Assembly (NCBI GenBank): GCA_001819435.1
Contig: MHMT01000020.1
Coordinates: 1 to 34,894 of the forward strand
From: Candidatus Portnoybacteria bacterium RBG_13_40_8
GTDB lineage: Bacteria > Patescibacteriota > Minisyncoccia > RBG-13-40-8-A
Direction of reading: 5' to 3'
DNA: 34,894 bases
The translations under genes and the position numbers were made by a program. Numbering within the stretch: position 1 is the stretch's first letter; each line of letters starts with the position of its first letter. Shown one piece after another: positions 16,536 to 23,002 of this stretch. The notes under the pieces were generated by a model. That model worked only from the letters and a program-made list of their open reading frames with translations, was not told the origin of the DNA and ran no database searches.

Positions 16536-16901
16536 TTATTTCTTGCCTACTGATATTGGTCTCTGGATAAAATCAACCGAGACTGGTTTTAGACCCTCCT
16601 TGAAAATTTCATAAGTTTTCACTCCGTCGCCATCTCTTCTGCAACTATAAAGTCCGAAATAAAGAGAATTATATTCTGGATAAGTATGGATAGAGACATG
16701 GGATTCAGCCAACAAAACAACCAACGTATATCCTTTGGGACTAAATTCATAAGATGCCTTGTCCAAAATGTGAAAGCCGTCCTGTTTTAATGCATCCAAT
16801 AATTTTTCTTCTAATCCTTTGCCATCATCCAAAAGAACGGGGTCTATGCCGTACATTACGCAAGAAATTTCATTCCCAATAGAGGAAGATTTGTATCCCA
16901 T
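16536..16901 (-). CDS. speD: S-adenosylmethionine decarboxylase proenzyme (class 1b)
   Basis: SpeD self-cleaves to form a pyruvoyl group and decarboxylates S-adenosylmethionine, giving the aminopropyl donor for spermidine synthesis. The 121-aa length matches the bacterial/archaeal short form. The self-cleavage site is in LAESHVSIHTYPEY: the Ser after Glu becomes pyruvoyl, and the His five residues later and the Cys 20 residues later (YSC) match the spacing of the known catalytic residues. The stretch before that Cys (YFGLYSC) differs from the usual D-x-FTCG, so activity is likely but not certain. Recent work in some phages and bacteria shows SpeD homologs with other decarboxylase activities, so substrate should be held open. 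A membrane spermidine-synthase-like gene lies about 7 kb away. Confidence 0.88.
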   Translation of the reverse strand: MGYKSSSIGNEISCVMYGIDPVLLDDGKGLEEKLLDALKQDGFHILDKASYEFSPKGYTLVVLLAESHVSIHTYPEYNSLYFGLYSCRRDGDGVKTYEIFKEGLKPVSVDFIQRPISVGKK

Positions 16902-16999
16902 AGGCCATTGAGATGAAAAACTTGCTTTTAAAGCAGCCTTTTGTTAAGATTAATTATTATAATTTAAATTATAATATAAATAAAAAAGATTACAAATTT

Positions 17000-17077
17000 G
17001 GGCGGTTAGCTCAGTTGGTTTAGAGCGTCACATTGACATTGTGAAGGTCGCAGGTTCAAATCCTGCACCGCCCACCA
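17000..17077 (+). tRNA. tRNA-Val(GAC), CCA encoded
   Basis: Acceptor GGGCGGT/ACCGCCC, anticodon stem TCACA/TGTGA with loop TTGACAT (anticodon GAC), T-loop TTCAAAT, discriminator A and an encoded CCA (17075-17077). The next gene starts four bases later. Confidence 0.95.
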
Positions 17078-17081
17078 AGTT

Positions 17082-17750
17082 ATGAATATTCCGATTATTT
17101 ATGAAGATGATGATATAGTTGTAATCGATAAACCCGCGGGAATCCTGGTTCATCCAGTAACAAACGAAAAAAACACTTTACTGGATTTTTTAAAAATCAA
17201 ATATCCCAAAGTACAACTAGTCCATCGTTTAGATAAAGATACTTCCGGATTAATGGTTGCGGCGAAAAATGAAAAAGCATACGACCAGCTAAAGGGCCAA
17301 TTTTTAAACCGGGAAATCAAAAAAAAATACATTGCATTGGTTTATGGAATCTTAAAGGATAAAAAAGGAATAATCGCTAAATCAATATCTAGGTCCAGAA
17401 AAAGAGGCGGAAGTCAGACAACTACGCCAATTGGTAAAAAACGGGAAGCGATTACCAGATATGAGGTGGTTGAAGAATTTAAAAATTATTCACTTCTAGA
17501 AGTATTCCCCGAAACCGGACGTACCCACCAAATCAGGGTTCATTTGGCTTCAATTGGCCATCCGATTGCTGGCGATAAAAAGTATAAATTCAAAAGACAA
17601 CCAAAATTAGAGAGTTTGACAAGACAATTTCTTCATGCTAATTATTTAAAAATCACCCTGCCCAAGAATGGAACGAAAGAATTCGTTTCTAATCTACCGA
17701 ATGACCTAAATAAAATCTTAGAAAAATTACGCCCAGTGCTACAACTTTGA
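17082..17750 (+). CDS. RluA-family 23S rRNA pseudouridine synthase
   Basis: This enzyme converts specific uridines in rRNA or tRNA to pseudouridine. The 222-aa protein contains the catalytic motif VHRLDKDTSGLMVAAKN (Asp in HRLDxxTSG), the family start YEDDDIVVIDKPAGILVHP, and FPETGRTHQIRVHLASIGHPIAGDKKY. No N-terminal S4 RNA-binding domain is present, so this is the short RluA/RluD-like catalytic form. The gene begins four bases after the CCA of tRNA-Val, so processing of a shared transcript is likely. The last codons (PVLQL and the TGA stop) lie inside the 134-bp inverted-repeat element, which therefore supplies the present C-terminus. Target position cannot be told. Confidence 0.92.
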   Translation: MNIPIIYEDDDIVVIDKPAGILVHPVTNEKNTLLDFLKIKYPKVQLVHRLDKDTSGLMVAAKNEKAYDQLKGQFLNREIKKKYIALVYGILKDKKGIIAKSISRSRKRGGSQTTTPIGKKREAITRYEVVEEFKNYSLLEVFPETGRTHQIRVHLASIGHPIAGDKKYKFKRQPKLESLTRQFLHANYLKITLPKNGTKEFVSNLPNDLNKILEKLRPVLQL

Positions 17751-17865
17751 TGCCACAAAGCGGCACAGATGTAGTATCGTGGCACAATAGATAAACAAAC
17801 ATTTTTTGATGTATAATCTATAACTTTGATGATTTCAGTATAAAAATCGAAGTTGTAGCACCGGG
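17732..17865 (+). repeat. 134-bp MITE-like element, copy A, directly before rplS
   Basis: Terminal inverted repeats of 20 bp (17732-17751 and 17846-17865, 18 of 20 matching) enclose a TATAAT box (17812-17817). A second copy, equally 134 bp and differing at about 11 positions, lies in reverse at 29999-30132 before efp. Flanks TACG (17728-17731) and TATG (17866-17869) may be a target duplication with one change; the right copy includes the rplS start codon. Inside, CTATAACTTTGAT (17818-17830) can pair with ATCGAAGTTGTAG (17846-17858), giving a leader hairpin just before the ATG. Confidence 0.9.
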
Positions 17866-17866
17866 T

Positions 17867-18274
17867 ATGACAAATAAATTAGATGTTTTTAATCAAAATC
17901 AAATTAAGAAAGAAATCCCTGACATTCGTCCGGGAGATGTTGTTCGTGTTCAATTAAAATTGGCCGAAAAAACCAAAAGAGGAGCAGAAAGAACTCAAGT
18001 ATTTGAAGGCCTGGTCATTGCCAAAAAGCATGGCAAGGGGATAAATAGTACATTTACAGTCAGAAAAATATCTGAGGGCATCGGAGTTGAAAGAATATTT
18101 CCTTTATTTTGTCCTTCCATTATTAAAATTGAATTAGTTAAGCGTTCAAAGGTAAGGCGAGCAAAACTTTATTACATGAGAGAAAGAGCTGGTAAAAAAG
18201 CTAGAATGAAAACCAAAGAATTGTTGGGCGCGGAATGGGAAGGACCGGCTGAAGAAATTAAAAAAGAACAATAA
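17867..18274 (+). CDS. rplS: 50S ribosomal protein L19
   Basis: L19 lies at the 30S-50S interface. The 135-aa protein has the family core PDIRPGDVVRVQLKLAEKTKRGAERTQVFEGLVIAKKHGKG, followed by TFTVRKISEGIGVERIFPLFCPSIIKIELVKRSKVRRAKLYYMRERAGKKARMK. The start ATG abuts the 134-bp inverted-repeat element, which probably provides its promoter and leader. No Shine-Dalgarno is visible. The LD-carboxypeptidase gene follows two bases after the stop and is likely co-transcribed. Confidence 0.96.
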   Translation: MTNKLDVFNQNQIKKEIPDIRPGDVVRVQLKLAEKTKRGAERTQVFEGLVIAKKHGKGINSTFTVRKISEGIGVERIFPLFCPSIIKIELVKRSKVRRAKLYYMRERAGKKARMKTKELLGAEWEGPAEEIKKEQ

Positions 18275-18276
18275 TT

Positions 18277-19209
18277 ATGATTATTAGAAAGGCCCGAAAA
18301 TTAAAACCAGGCGATAAGGTTGGAGTGGTTTCTCCTTCTGAGCCAATAGTTTTTAGAAATAAATTCAAAAGCTCGATCAGAGAGTTAGAAGAAATGGGAT
18401 TGGAAGTAGTACTGGGAGAAAATGTTTTTAAAGAATATCGAGGATATTCAGCCGGAACAGTTGAAGAAAGAATAAAAGACCTCAACACCATGATAAAAGA
18501 CCGCCAAGTAAAAGCAATATTTACTTCTCTTGGCGGTTTTACTTCTAATCAACTTCTGCCATTAATTAATTATTCAGCAATTAGAAAGAATCCTAAAATT
18601 ATTATTGGTTATTCTGATATCTCCGTGCTTTTGAATGCGATTTATGTTAAAACCAAGCTCATTACCTTTCATGGTCCAACTTTAGAATTTGGCATACCGC
18701 ATTGGAAAAAATTTACCAGAGATCATTTTGAAAAAGCTCTTTTTGAGTCTGGGCCAATCGGAAAAATTAAGGCATTTAAAGTATTGAAATCCGGCAAGGC
18801 AACCGGCAGATTAATTGGTGGGAACTTATCGGTTCTAAGAACATTATGGGGCACAAAATTCAGTCCCAAATGGCGAGATACAATTTTCTTTTGGGAAGAT
18901 GAAAATATAACATTTGAGGACTTGGAGCACTTTTTGGCCCATCTAAAATTGGTTGGGGCCTTAGAAAAAATGAGAGGGATGGTGATTGGAAAATTGAAAA
19001 ATATCTACAAATTTAAAAGTAAAAGAAGAAAAGCGAATACAGTAGAACAAATTATATTGGAGGCCACTAAAAATTATAACTTTCCGATTATTATGAATGT
19101 TGATTTTGGTCATTTTCCAAAACAAATCACTATCCCCATTGGCGCAAAGGCTACCATTGATACTTCTAAAAATCTATTCTCTATTGATGAGGCGGGGGTA
19201 GTGGATTAA
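18277..19209 (+). CDS. LD-carboxypeptidase / MccF-like S66 peptidase
   Basis: S66 serine peptidases cleave the L-D bond of murein tetrapeptides (LdcA, cytoplasmic wall recycling) or detoxify microcin C-type compounds (MccF). The 310-aa protein has the family start LKPGDKVGVVSPSEP, SLGGFTSNQLLPLIN, the nucleophile region GYSDISVLLNAI (Ser), FHGPTLEFG, the acidic stretch LFFWEDEN-type with FEDLEHFLAHLK, and the late His in DFGHFPKQITIPIGAKATID. The charge relay residues Ser-Glu-His are thus plausible. The neighbour is rplS, so context does not separate LdcA from MccF. The sequence style (GKLKNIY, WKKFTRDHF) is closer to the MccF-like subgroup. Confidence 0.88.
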   Translation: MIIRKARKLKPGDKVGVVSPSEPIVFRNKFKSSIRELEEMGLEVVLGENVFKEYRGYSAGTVEERIKDLNTMIKDRQVKAIFTSLGGFTSNQLLPLINYSAIRKNPKIIIGYSDISVLLNAIYVKTKLITFHGPTLEFGIPHWKKFTRDHFEKALFESGPIGKIKAFKVLKSGKATGRLIGGNLSVLRTLWGTKFSPKWRDTIFFWEDENITFEDLEHFLAHLKLVGALEKMRGMVIGKLKNIYKFKSKRRKANTVEQIILEATKNYNFPIIMNVDFGHFPKQITIPIGAKATIDTSKNLFSIDEAGVVD

Positions 19210-19224
19210 AATTATTATTTGAAT

Positions 19225-19308
19225 GCGCGGGTGCTGTAATTGGTAGCCAGGCTAGCTTGAGGGGCTAGTGTCCGCAAGGACGTGGAGGTTCAAATCCTCT
19301 CCCGCGCA
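19225..19308 (+). tRNA. tRNA-Leu(GAG)
   Basis: Class II tRNA: acceptor GCGCGGG/CCCGCGC, anticodon stem CTAGC/GCTAG with loop TTGAGGG (anticodon GAG), variable arm TGTCCGCAAGGACG, T-loop TTCAAAT, discriminator A. CCA is not encoded. Confidence 0.95.
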
Positions 19309-19372
19309 TAAAATATCGGTTCGAGCTACATTTTCTAAAAGAAATTTTTTAAAAGACCAGTAATTGATCTAT

Positions 19373-19399
19373 AAATCAGCGGGGGTGCTGATTTTTTAT
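19373..19399 (+). terminator. Intrinsic terminator after tRNA-Leu(GAG)
   Basis: AAATCAGC/GCTGATTT stem around GGGGGT, followed by a T-rich run on the plus strand. Confidence 0.8.
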
Positions 19400-19414
19400 T
19401 TTTACCTCTCGCGC

Positions 19415-19443
19415 TTGACTTTTTTGTATAGATATGATAAGAT
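19415..19443 (+). promoter_or_regulatory. Promoter of the Cys-rich gene cassette
   Basis: TTGACT (19415-19420), a 17-base spacer and TAAGAT (19438-19443). The -35 box is strong and the -10 box moderate; an overlapping TATGAT lies too close to the -35. Confidence 0.6.
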
Positions 19444-19486
19444 ATGAATGGCACCTAAGAAATGGGTGGCCGAAAGGAGAATTGCT

Positions 19487-19792
19487 ATGGACCATAGCAA
19501 CTTTGTGGGTCAGCGGCATCCTCACGGTCAGTGTGTTCACGGTAAATGCCTGAACCACGATCCGGAGTGGGAAAACGTCGGCGAAAAGCGACGCGAACCG
19601 AATCCAGGAATCTTCGGCAAGAAGACTTACTGGACGAAACGTCACTGCGGAAAGCCGATGGCGCGGTACAAGGAAGTACAGACACAGCGGTGCAAGAAGT
19701 GCGGACGTATCAAGGTCGTAGTAACAAACTACTACCTTGCACTTTGCCTCTGCTGCGGCTACCACTTCACCAACGTCTCGGACGATTACTAG
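19487..19792 (+). CDS. Unknown 101-aa Cys/His-rich protein, putative zinc ribbon
   Basis: No family is recognised. The start ATG 19487 is set by the Shine-Dalgarno AAAGGAG (19473-19479); the ORF-track start at 19448 lacks one and leaves almost no leader. The 101-aa product has paired Cys motifs QRCKKCGR and LCLCCGYHF, plus HGQCVHGKC and RHCGKP near them, which suggests one or two zinc sites. It is basic in the middle and has no signal peptide or membrane helix. Like the gene at 13896, it is GC-richer than its neighbours, stands alone with its own promoter and ends in a strong terminator. A nucleic-acid-binding role is possible from the zinc-ribbon look, but this is inference only. Confidence 0.78.
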   Translation: MDHSNFVGQRHPHGQCVHGKCLNHDPEWENVGEKRREPNPGIFGKKTYWTKRHCGKPMARYKEVQTQRCKKCGRIKVVVTNYYLALCLCCGYHFTNVSDDY

Positions 19793-19808
19793 ACGAGACG
19801 CCACAATC

Positions 19809-19847
19809 GGGGCTGCGAGAGAAATCTCGTAGCCCCATTTTTTTATT
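19809..19847 (+). terminator. Strong intrinsic terminator
   Basis: GGGGCTGCGAGA/TCTCGTAGCCCC (12 bp, one G-T pair) with a GAAA loop, then ATTTTTTT. Confidence 0.95.
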
Positions 19848-19928
19848 TTTGAATCGAGAATTTTCATTGAAAAATTTTACGCCGAAGAATAAAACAAAAA
19901 ATACGGCTTTGAAGCCGTATTTTTTGTT

Positions 19929-20003
<75 letters not shown>

Positions 20004-20023
20004 AACGTAAGAAATTTTACGAT

Positions 20024-20094
20024 GGCACGTAAATTTTGCTTCGCAAAATAACGTGCCTATCGCGTTAAAATTTACGAAGTAAATTTTTTGCGCG
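20024..20094. repeat. Two tandem AT-core hairpins between tRNA-Phe and tRNA-Gly
   Basis: Hairpin 1 (20024-20057) pairs GGCACGT..ATTTTGC with GCAAAAT..ACGTGCC. Hairpin 2 (20061-20094) pairs CGCG..AAAATTTAC with GTAAATTTT..CGCG. A similar pair lies at 22845-22918. No coding sequence. Confidence 0.75.
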
Positions 20095-20095
20095 A

Positions 20096-20167
20096 TGCCG
20101 AGGGAGAGGATCGAACTCTCGACACCGCGATTTTCAGTCGCGTGCTCTACCACTGAGCTACCTCGGC
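20096..20167 (-). tRNA. tRNA-Phe(GAA)
   Basis: Acceptor GCCGAGG/CCTCGGC, D-arm GCTCAGTGGTAGAGC, anticodon stem CGCGA/TCGCG with loop CTGAAAA (anticodon GAA), T-loop TTCGATC, discriminator A. CCA is not encoded. Confidence 0.95.
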
Positions 20168-20175
20168 TTAAACTT

Positions 20176-20247
20176 AGGCCCGAGCCGGACTTGAACCGGC
20201 GCATAGCTGTTTTGCAGACAGCCGCGTTACCTCTTCGCCATCGGGCC
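20176..20247 (-). tRNA. tRNA-Cys(GCA)
   Basis: Acceptor GGCCCGA/TCGGGCC, anticodon stem GCTGT/ACAGC with loop CTGCAAA (anticodon GCA), T-loop TTCAAGT, discriminator T as expected for Cys. Confidence 0.94.
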
Positions 20248-20290
20248 ATAGATAATTTTATTTTATCAGATAATATGACCTTGTAAATAG

Positions 20291-20335
20291 TGGGCACCGA
20301 GGGATTTGAACCCCGACCCTTCGGACTTGCCCCGT
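20291..20335 (-). pseudogene. 3'-half tRNA fragment
   Basis: On the minus strand a T-arm (GGGG-TTCAAAT-CCCT), acceptor strand GGTGCCC and A discriminator are present, but no 5' half with GGGCACC exists upstream; tRNA-Val ends directly against it. One T-stem pair is broken. It is a remnant, and its identity cannot be told. Confidence 0.6.
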
Positions 20336-20339
20336 TAAA

Positions 20340-20410
20340 TGGGCGATTAGGGAATTGAACCCCATCCTCTTCGATGTAAACGAAGCGTTCTACCGGTGAA
20401 CTAATCGCCC
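20340..20410 (-). tRNA. tRNA-Val(UAC)
   Basis: Acceptor GGGCGAT/ATCGCCC, D-arm GTTCACCGGTAGAAC, anticodon stem CTTCG/CGAAG with loop TTTACAT (anticodon TAC), T-loop TTCAATT, discriminator A. The second valine tRNA of the window. Confidence 0.94.
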
Positions 20411-20412
20411 AA

Positions 20413-20497
20413 TGCCGGGGGCGGGACTCGAACCCGCACGACTTATGCAGTCACAAGATTTTAAGTCTTGCGTGGCTACCAGTTACACCACCCCGGC
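20413..20497 (-). tRNA. tRNA-Leu(UAA)
   Basis: Class II tRNA: acceptor GCCGGGG/CCCCGGC, anticodon stem CAAGA/TCTTG with loop CTTAAAA (anticodon TAA), long variable arm, T-loop TTCGAGT, discriminator A. It lies directly after rbfA. Confidence 0.94.
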
Positions 20498-20498
20498 G

Positions 20499-20834
20499 CT
20501 AATTATTTTTTATCATTCTCAAAATCTTTTCAATCCTATCGGCATTTTCTTCGGTTACATCTATCTCAAATTTAACTTTGGGAACAAACTTTATTTTTAT
20601 GGCAGAGTTTAATTCTTTTTGAATGTTTGGTAAGTTTCTTTCTAAAATTTTTAAAACCTTCCCAGATTTCTCGAATGGTATTACGCTAACTTTTATTTTG
20701 GTATATTTTAAATCTTTTGTGGTATCTGCGCTTTGAACAGTAATCAAGCCATTCTCAATAAATACTTCTTTTAATAATATTTCGGCGATTTTTTCCCTTA
20801 TCAGTTTATTGATTCTTTCTATTCGATTTTTCAT
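20499..20834 (-). CDS. rbfA: Ribosome-binding factor A
   Basis: RbfA is a KH-fold 30S maturation factor. The 111-aa protein starts RIERINKLIREKIAEIL, as in the family, followed by LITVQSADTTKDLKYTKIKVSVI and LNSAIKIKFVPKVKFEIDVT. The usual RLxxxPxLxF segment is degenerate (IKIKFVPKVKFEID), as often seen in CPR. It overlaps the infB stop by four bases, the widely conserved infB-rbfA pair. Confidence 0.93.
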   Translation of the reverse strand: MKNRIERINKLIREKIAEILLKEVFIENGLITVQSADTTKDLKYTKIKVSVIPFEKSGKVLKILERNLPNIQKELNSAIKIKFVPKVKFEIDVTEENADRIEKILRMIKNN

Positions 20835-22369
20835 AATTCTCTTTTTTTCTTTTCCACTCTATAGTTTTCTAGAATGTCTCCTTCCTCGATTATCGGCTCG
20901 CCCTCAAATAAAATTCCCGCCTCTCTGCCCTTTTCAACTTCTGCCATATCCTTTTTATTGTGCTGGAGTTGAATAATTTTCCCGGAAGTGATTTTTTCGC
21001 CGTTCCTTATCACGTCAAGATTGGTCTTATTAACTATTTTGCCTTCCAAAACTTTTCCGCCGACTATCATTCTTGATTTTTCTTTCCTGAAAATAGCGAT
21101 AATTTTTAATTTTCCCAACTCCTCTCTCTCTGTTTCTGGTTTCAATAATTTAGACGCGTCTTTTCTAACTCCTTCGAACAATTCATAGATTATTTCGTAA
21201 TTTCTAATTTTTGCTCCGGTTCTTTTGGCTAAATTCAGAACAGCGGCTGAAGCCTTAACTCGAAAACCGATTATCGTGGCGTTAGCCGGATAAGCCAATT
21301 TTACATCGGTCTCAGAAATATCACCAACATCTGATTTTAAAATATTTAAACAAATATTTTCAAGGTCTAGCTTCATCAAGCTATCCTTAACTGCTTCCAG
21401 CGATCCCTGAACATCGGCCTTAAGAATTATATCAAATATTTTGGCCTCCTCGCCTAAGCCTTCGGATTGTAGCTCGCCTCGCTGCGAAGCGGACGGACCT
21501 GCCTGAATGTTTTTTGGGCTTTCGACAAGTTTCTCCACTATTTTACTTTTTGCCGCTTCTTCGCTTTCTACCACTTCGAATCTTTCTCCAACAATCGGTA
21601 CCTGATTTAAACCAAGAACAATGGTCGGAGTACTCGGTCCGGCTTCCTCAATCTTCTCTTCCTTAAAATTTTCTAAACTTTTTATCTTCCCGTATGTATG
21701 TCCGCAAATTATCCATTGACCGACTTTTAAGATTCCTTCCAAGACCAAAAAGGTAGCAGTAACTCCCCGTTGGCTATCCATATAAGATTCAACTACCACG
21801 CCCTCGGCTGGTTTTTCAATATCGGCTTTTAATTCCTCCATCTCGGCTACTAAAGCCACCATTTCCAATAAATCTTTTATGCCCTCACCGTTAATAGCTG
21901 AGATCTTAACTGCTGGAATCTTGCCGCCTCTCGACTCAACAACCAAGCCCTCTTTTTCTAATTCCCCGACTGTTTTTTCATAATTTACCTGTGGTTTATC
22001 CATCTTATTTACTGCCACAATTACCGGGATCTCTTCTCTTTTTATGCAATCTATTACTTCTTTTGTCTGTGGCCTTACCCCTTCTTCGCCAGCTACAACC
22101 AAAATCGCAATATCGGCTGCTTTGGCGCCTCGCGACCTCATTTGGCAAAATGCCTCATGGCCAGGCGTATCAATAAAAGTGATAAATTTACCATTGTGCT
22201 CAACCTGATAAGCACCGATATGTTGAGTAATTCCTCCCGATTCTTTAGCCACTACATTTGTTTTTCTAATTGTGTCTAATAAAGTGGTTTTTCCGTGATC
22301 AACGTGCCCCAAAACGACCACTATTGGTGGTCTTGGTTGAAGTTTTTTATTTGTTTCATTCTTATCCAT
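20831..22369 (-). CDS. infB: Translation initiation factor IF-2 (short form)
   Basis: IF-2 is the GTPase that brings initiator tRNA to the ribosome. Only 512 aa: the long N-terminal region of typical bacterial IF-2 is absent, and the G domain starts at once. Motifs are GHVDHGKTT (G1), GGITQHIGAY, DTPGHEAF (G3), NKMD (G4) and SAINGEG (G5). Domains II to IV follow, with ILKADVQGSLEAV and late IVGGKVLEGKI. A linker segment (GPSASQRGELQSEGLGEE) before domain III is encoded by a GC-rich palindromic repeat inserted in frame. The gene overlaps the DUF4446 gene by eight bases and rbfA by four. Confidence 0.96.
   Translation of the reverse strand: MDKNETNKKLQPRPPIVVVLGHVDHGKTTLLDTIRKTNVVAKESGGITQHIGAYQVEHNGKFITFIDTPGHEAFCQMRSRGAKAADIAILVVAGEEGVRPQTKEVIDCIKREEIPVIVAVNKMDKPQVNYEKTVGELEKEGLVVESRGGKIPAVKISAINGEGIKDLLEMVALVAEMEELKADIEKPAEGVVVESYMDSQRGVTATFLVLEGILKVGQWIICGHTYGKIKSLENFKEEKIEEAGPSTPTIVLGLNQVPIVGERFEVVESEEAAKSKIVEKLVESPKNIQAGPSASQRGELQSEGLGEEAKIFDIILKADVQGSLEAVKDSLMKLDLENICLNILKSDVGDISETDVKLAYPANATIIGFRVKASAAVLNLAKRTGAKIRNYEIIYELFEGVRKDASKLLKPETEREELGKLKIIAIFRKEKSRMIVGGKVLEGKIVNKTNLDVIRNGEKITSGKIIQLQHNKKDMAEVEKGREAGILFEGEPIIEEGDILENYRVEKKKREL
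21457..21512. repeat. GC-rich palindromic repeat inserted in frame in infB
   Basis: The segment includes GTAGCTCGCCTCGCTGCGAAGCG and ends CCTGCCTG, GC-rich against the AT-rich gene. It encodes a low-complexity linker of about 18 residues between IF-2 domains. The CCTGCCTG end and GTAGCTCG core are shared with the repeat at 25701-25737. Confidence 0.7.
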
Positions 22370-22835
22370 GAATTGCTTTTTTAATTACTTCTTGTTCCTC
22401 GTCGGTCAAGTTATAACTTGAAGTTCCTCCTTCTATTGGCTTTGAATATATCCTTGTCCCCTCTCGACTGTGTAGAGAAGATAAAACCAGACCATTGTTT
22501 TTGCTATCTAATAAAGCAATGACAAAACTTTGGTCTCCGCCCGTATCTTTGAAGGGATTAAAACGAACCACCCCAATTTTGGTAATAGAGATATCGCATA
22601 TTTTCTGTAATTTCTCATTCCACTCCGAAAGATTTTTTATATCGCTTTCAATTCCTCTCATTCTTTTTATTTGCTCGGAAATCACCTCTTCCAGGTCTTT
22701 AACTTTTTTGCCTTTTAAAAATATCTTTACTTTTTTTCTTGTTCTTGAAACCCAGATTTGTAAAACAATAGTCCAGGCAATCAAAATTACCAGTAAAAAT
22801 ATAATAATTAAATTTTCGGTTGAAAGATTAATCAT
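22362..22835 (-). CDS. DUF4446 family membrane protein
   Basis: The 157-aa protein has one N-terminal membrane helix (LIIIFLLVILIAWTIVLQIWV), a short coiled-coil-like stretch (KVKDLEEVISEQIKRMRGIESDIKNLSEW), then the DUF4446 core IGVVRFNPFKDTGGDQSFVIALLDSKNNGLVLSSLHSREGTRIYSKPI. The function of this family is unknown; it is common in Firmicutes and CPR genomes. The C-terminus (EEQEVIKKAIHG) also matches the family. It overlaps infB by eight bases. Confidence 0.88.
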   Translation of the reverse strand: MINLSTENLIIIFLLVILIAWTIVLQIWVSRTRKKVKIFLKGKKVKDLEEVISEQIKRMRGIESDIKNLSEWNEKLQKICDISITKIGVVRFNPFKDTGGDQSFVIALLDSKNNGLVLSSLHSREGTRIYSKPIEGGTSSYNLTDEEQEVIKKAIHG

Positions 22836-22844
22836 ATTTTAATC

Positions 22845-22918
22845 GTGACGTAATAAATTTTTTTCAAAAATTTAAACGTCACAGCAACGTTTAAATTGCG
22901 AAGCAATTTATTACGTTG
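22845..22918. repeat. Two tandem AT-core hairpins next to tRNA-Ser
   Basis: GTGACGT..AAATTTTT pairs with its inverted copy ACGTCAC, followed by GCAACGT..AATTGC with GCAATT..ACGTTGC. It has the same design as the pair at 20024-20094 and may act as tRNA transcript terminators or be a repeat family. Confidence 0.7.
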
Positions 22919-23000
22919 CGGAGAGTGCAGGGCTCGAACCTGCAAGGCCTTGCGGCCACTCGCTTTCGAGGCGAGCGCATTACCATTCTGCCAACTCTCC
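22919..23000 (-). tRNA. tRNA-Ser(CGA)
   Basis: Class II tRNA: acceptor GGAGAGT/ACTCTCC, anticodon stem CTCGC/GCGAG with loop CTCGAAA (anticodon CGA), variable arm GTGGCCGCAAGGCCTT, T-loop TTCGAGC, discriminator G as expected for Ser. Confidence 0.93.
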
Positions 23001-23002
23001 TC

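Noticed and set aside
20095-20612. ORFs 20095..20286 (+), 20412..20612 (+), 19986..20297 (-) and 19767..19973 (-)
   Set aside because: They translate tRNA genes; these are well-known false ORFs of tRNA clusters.
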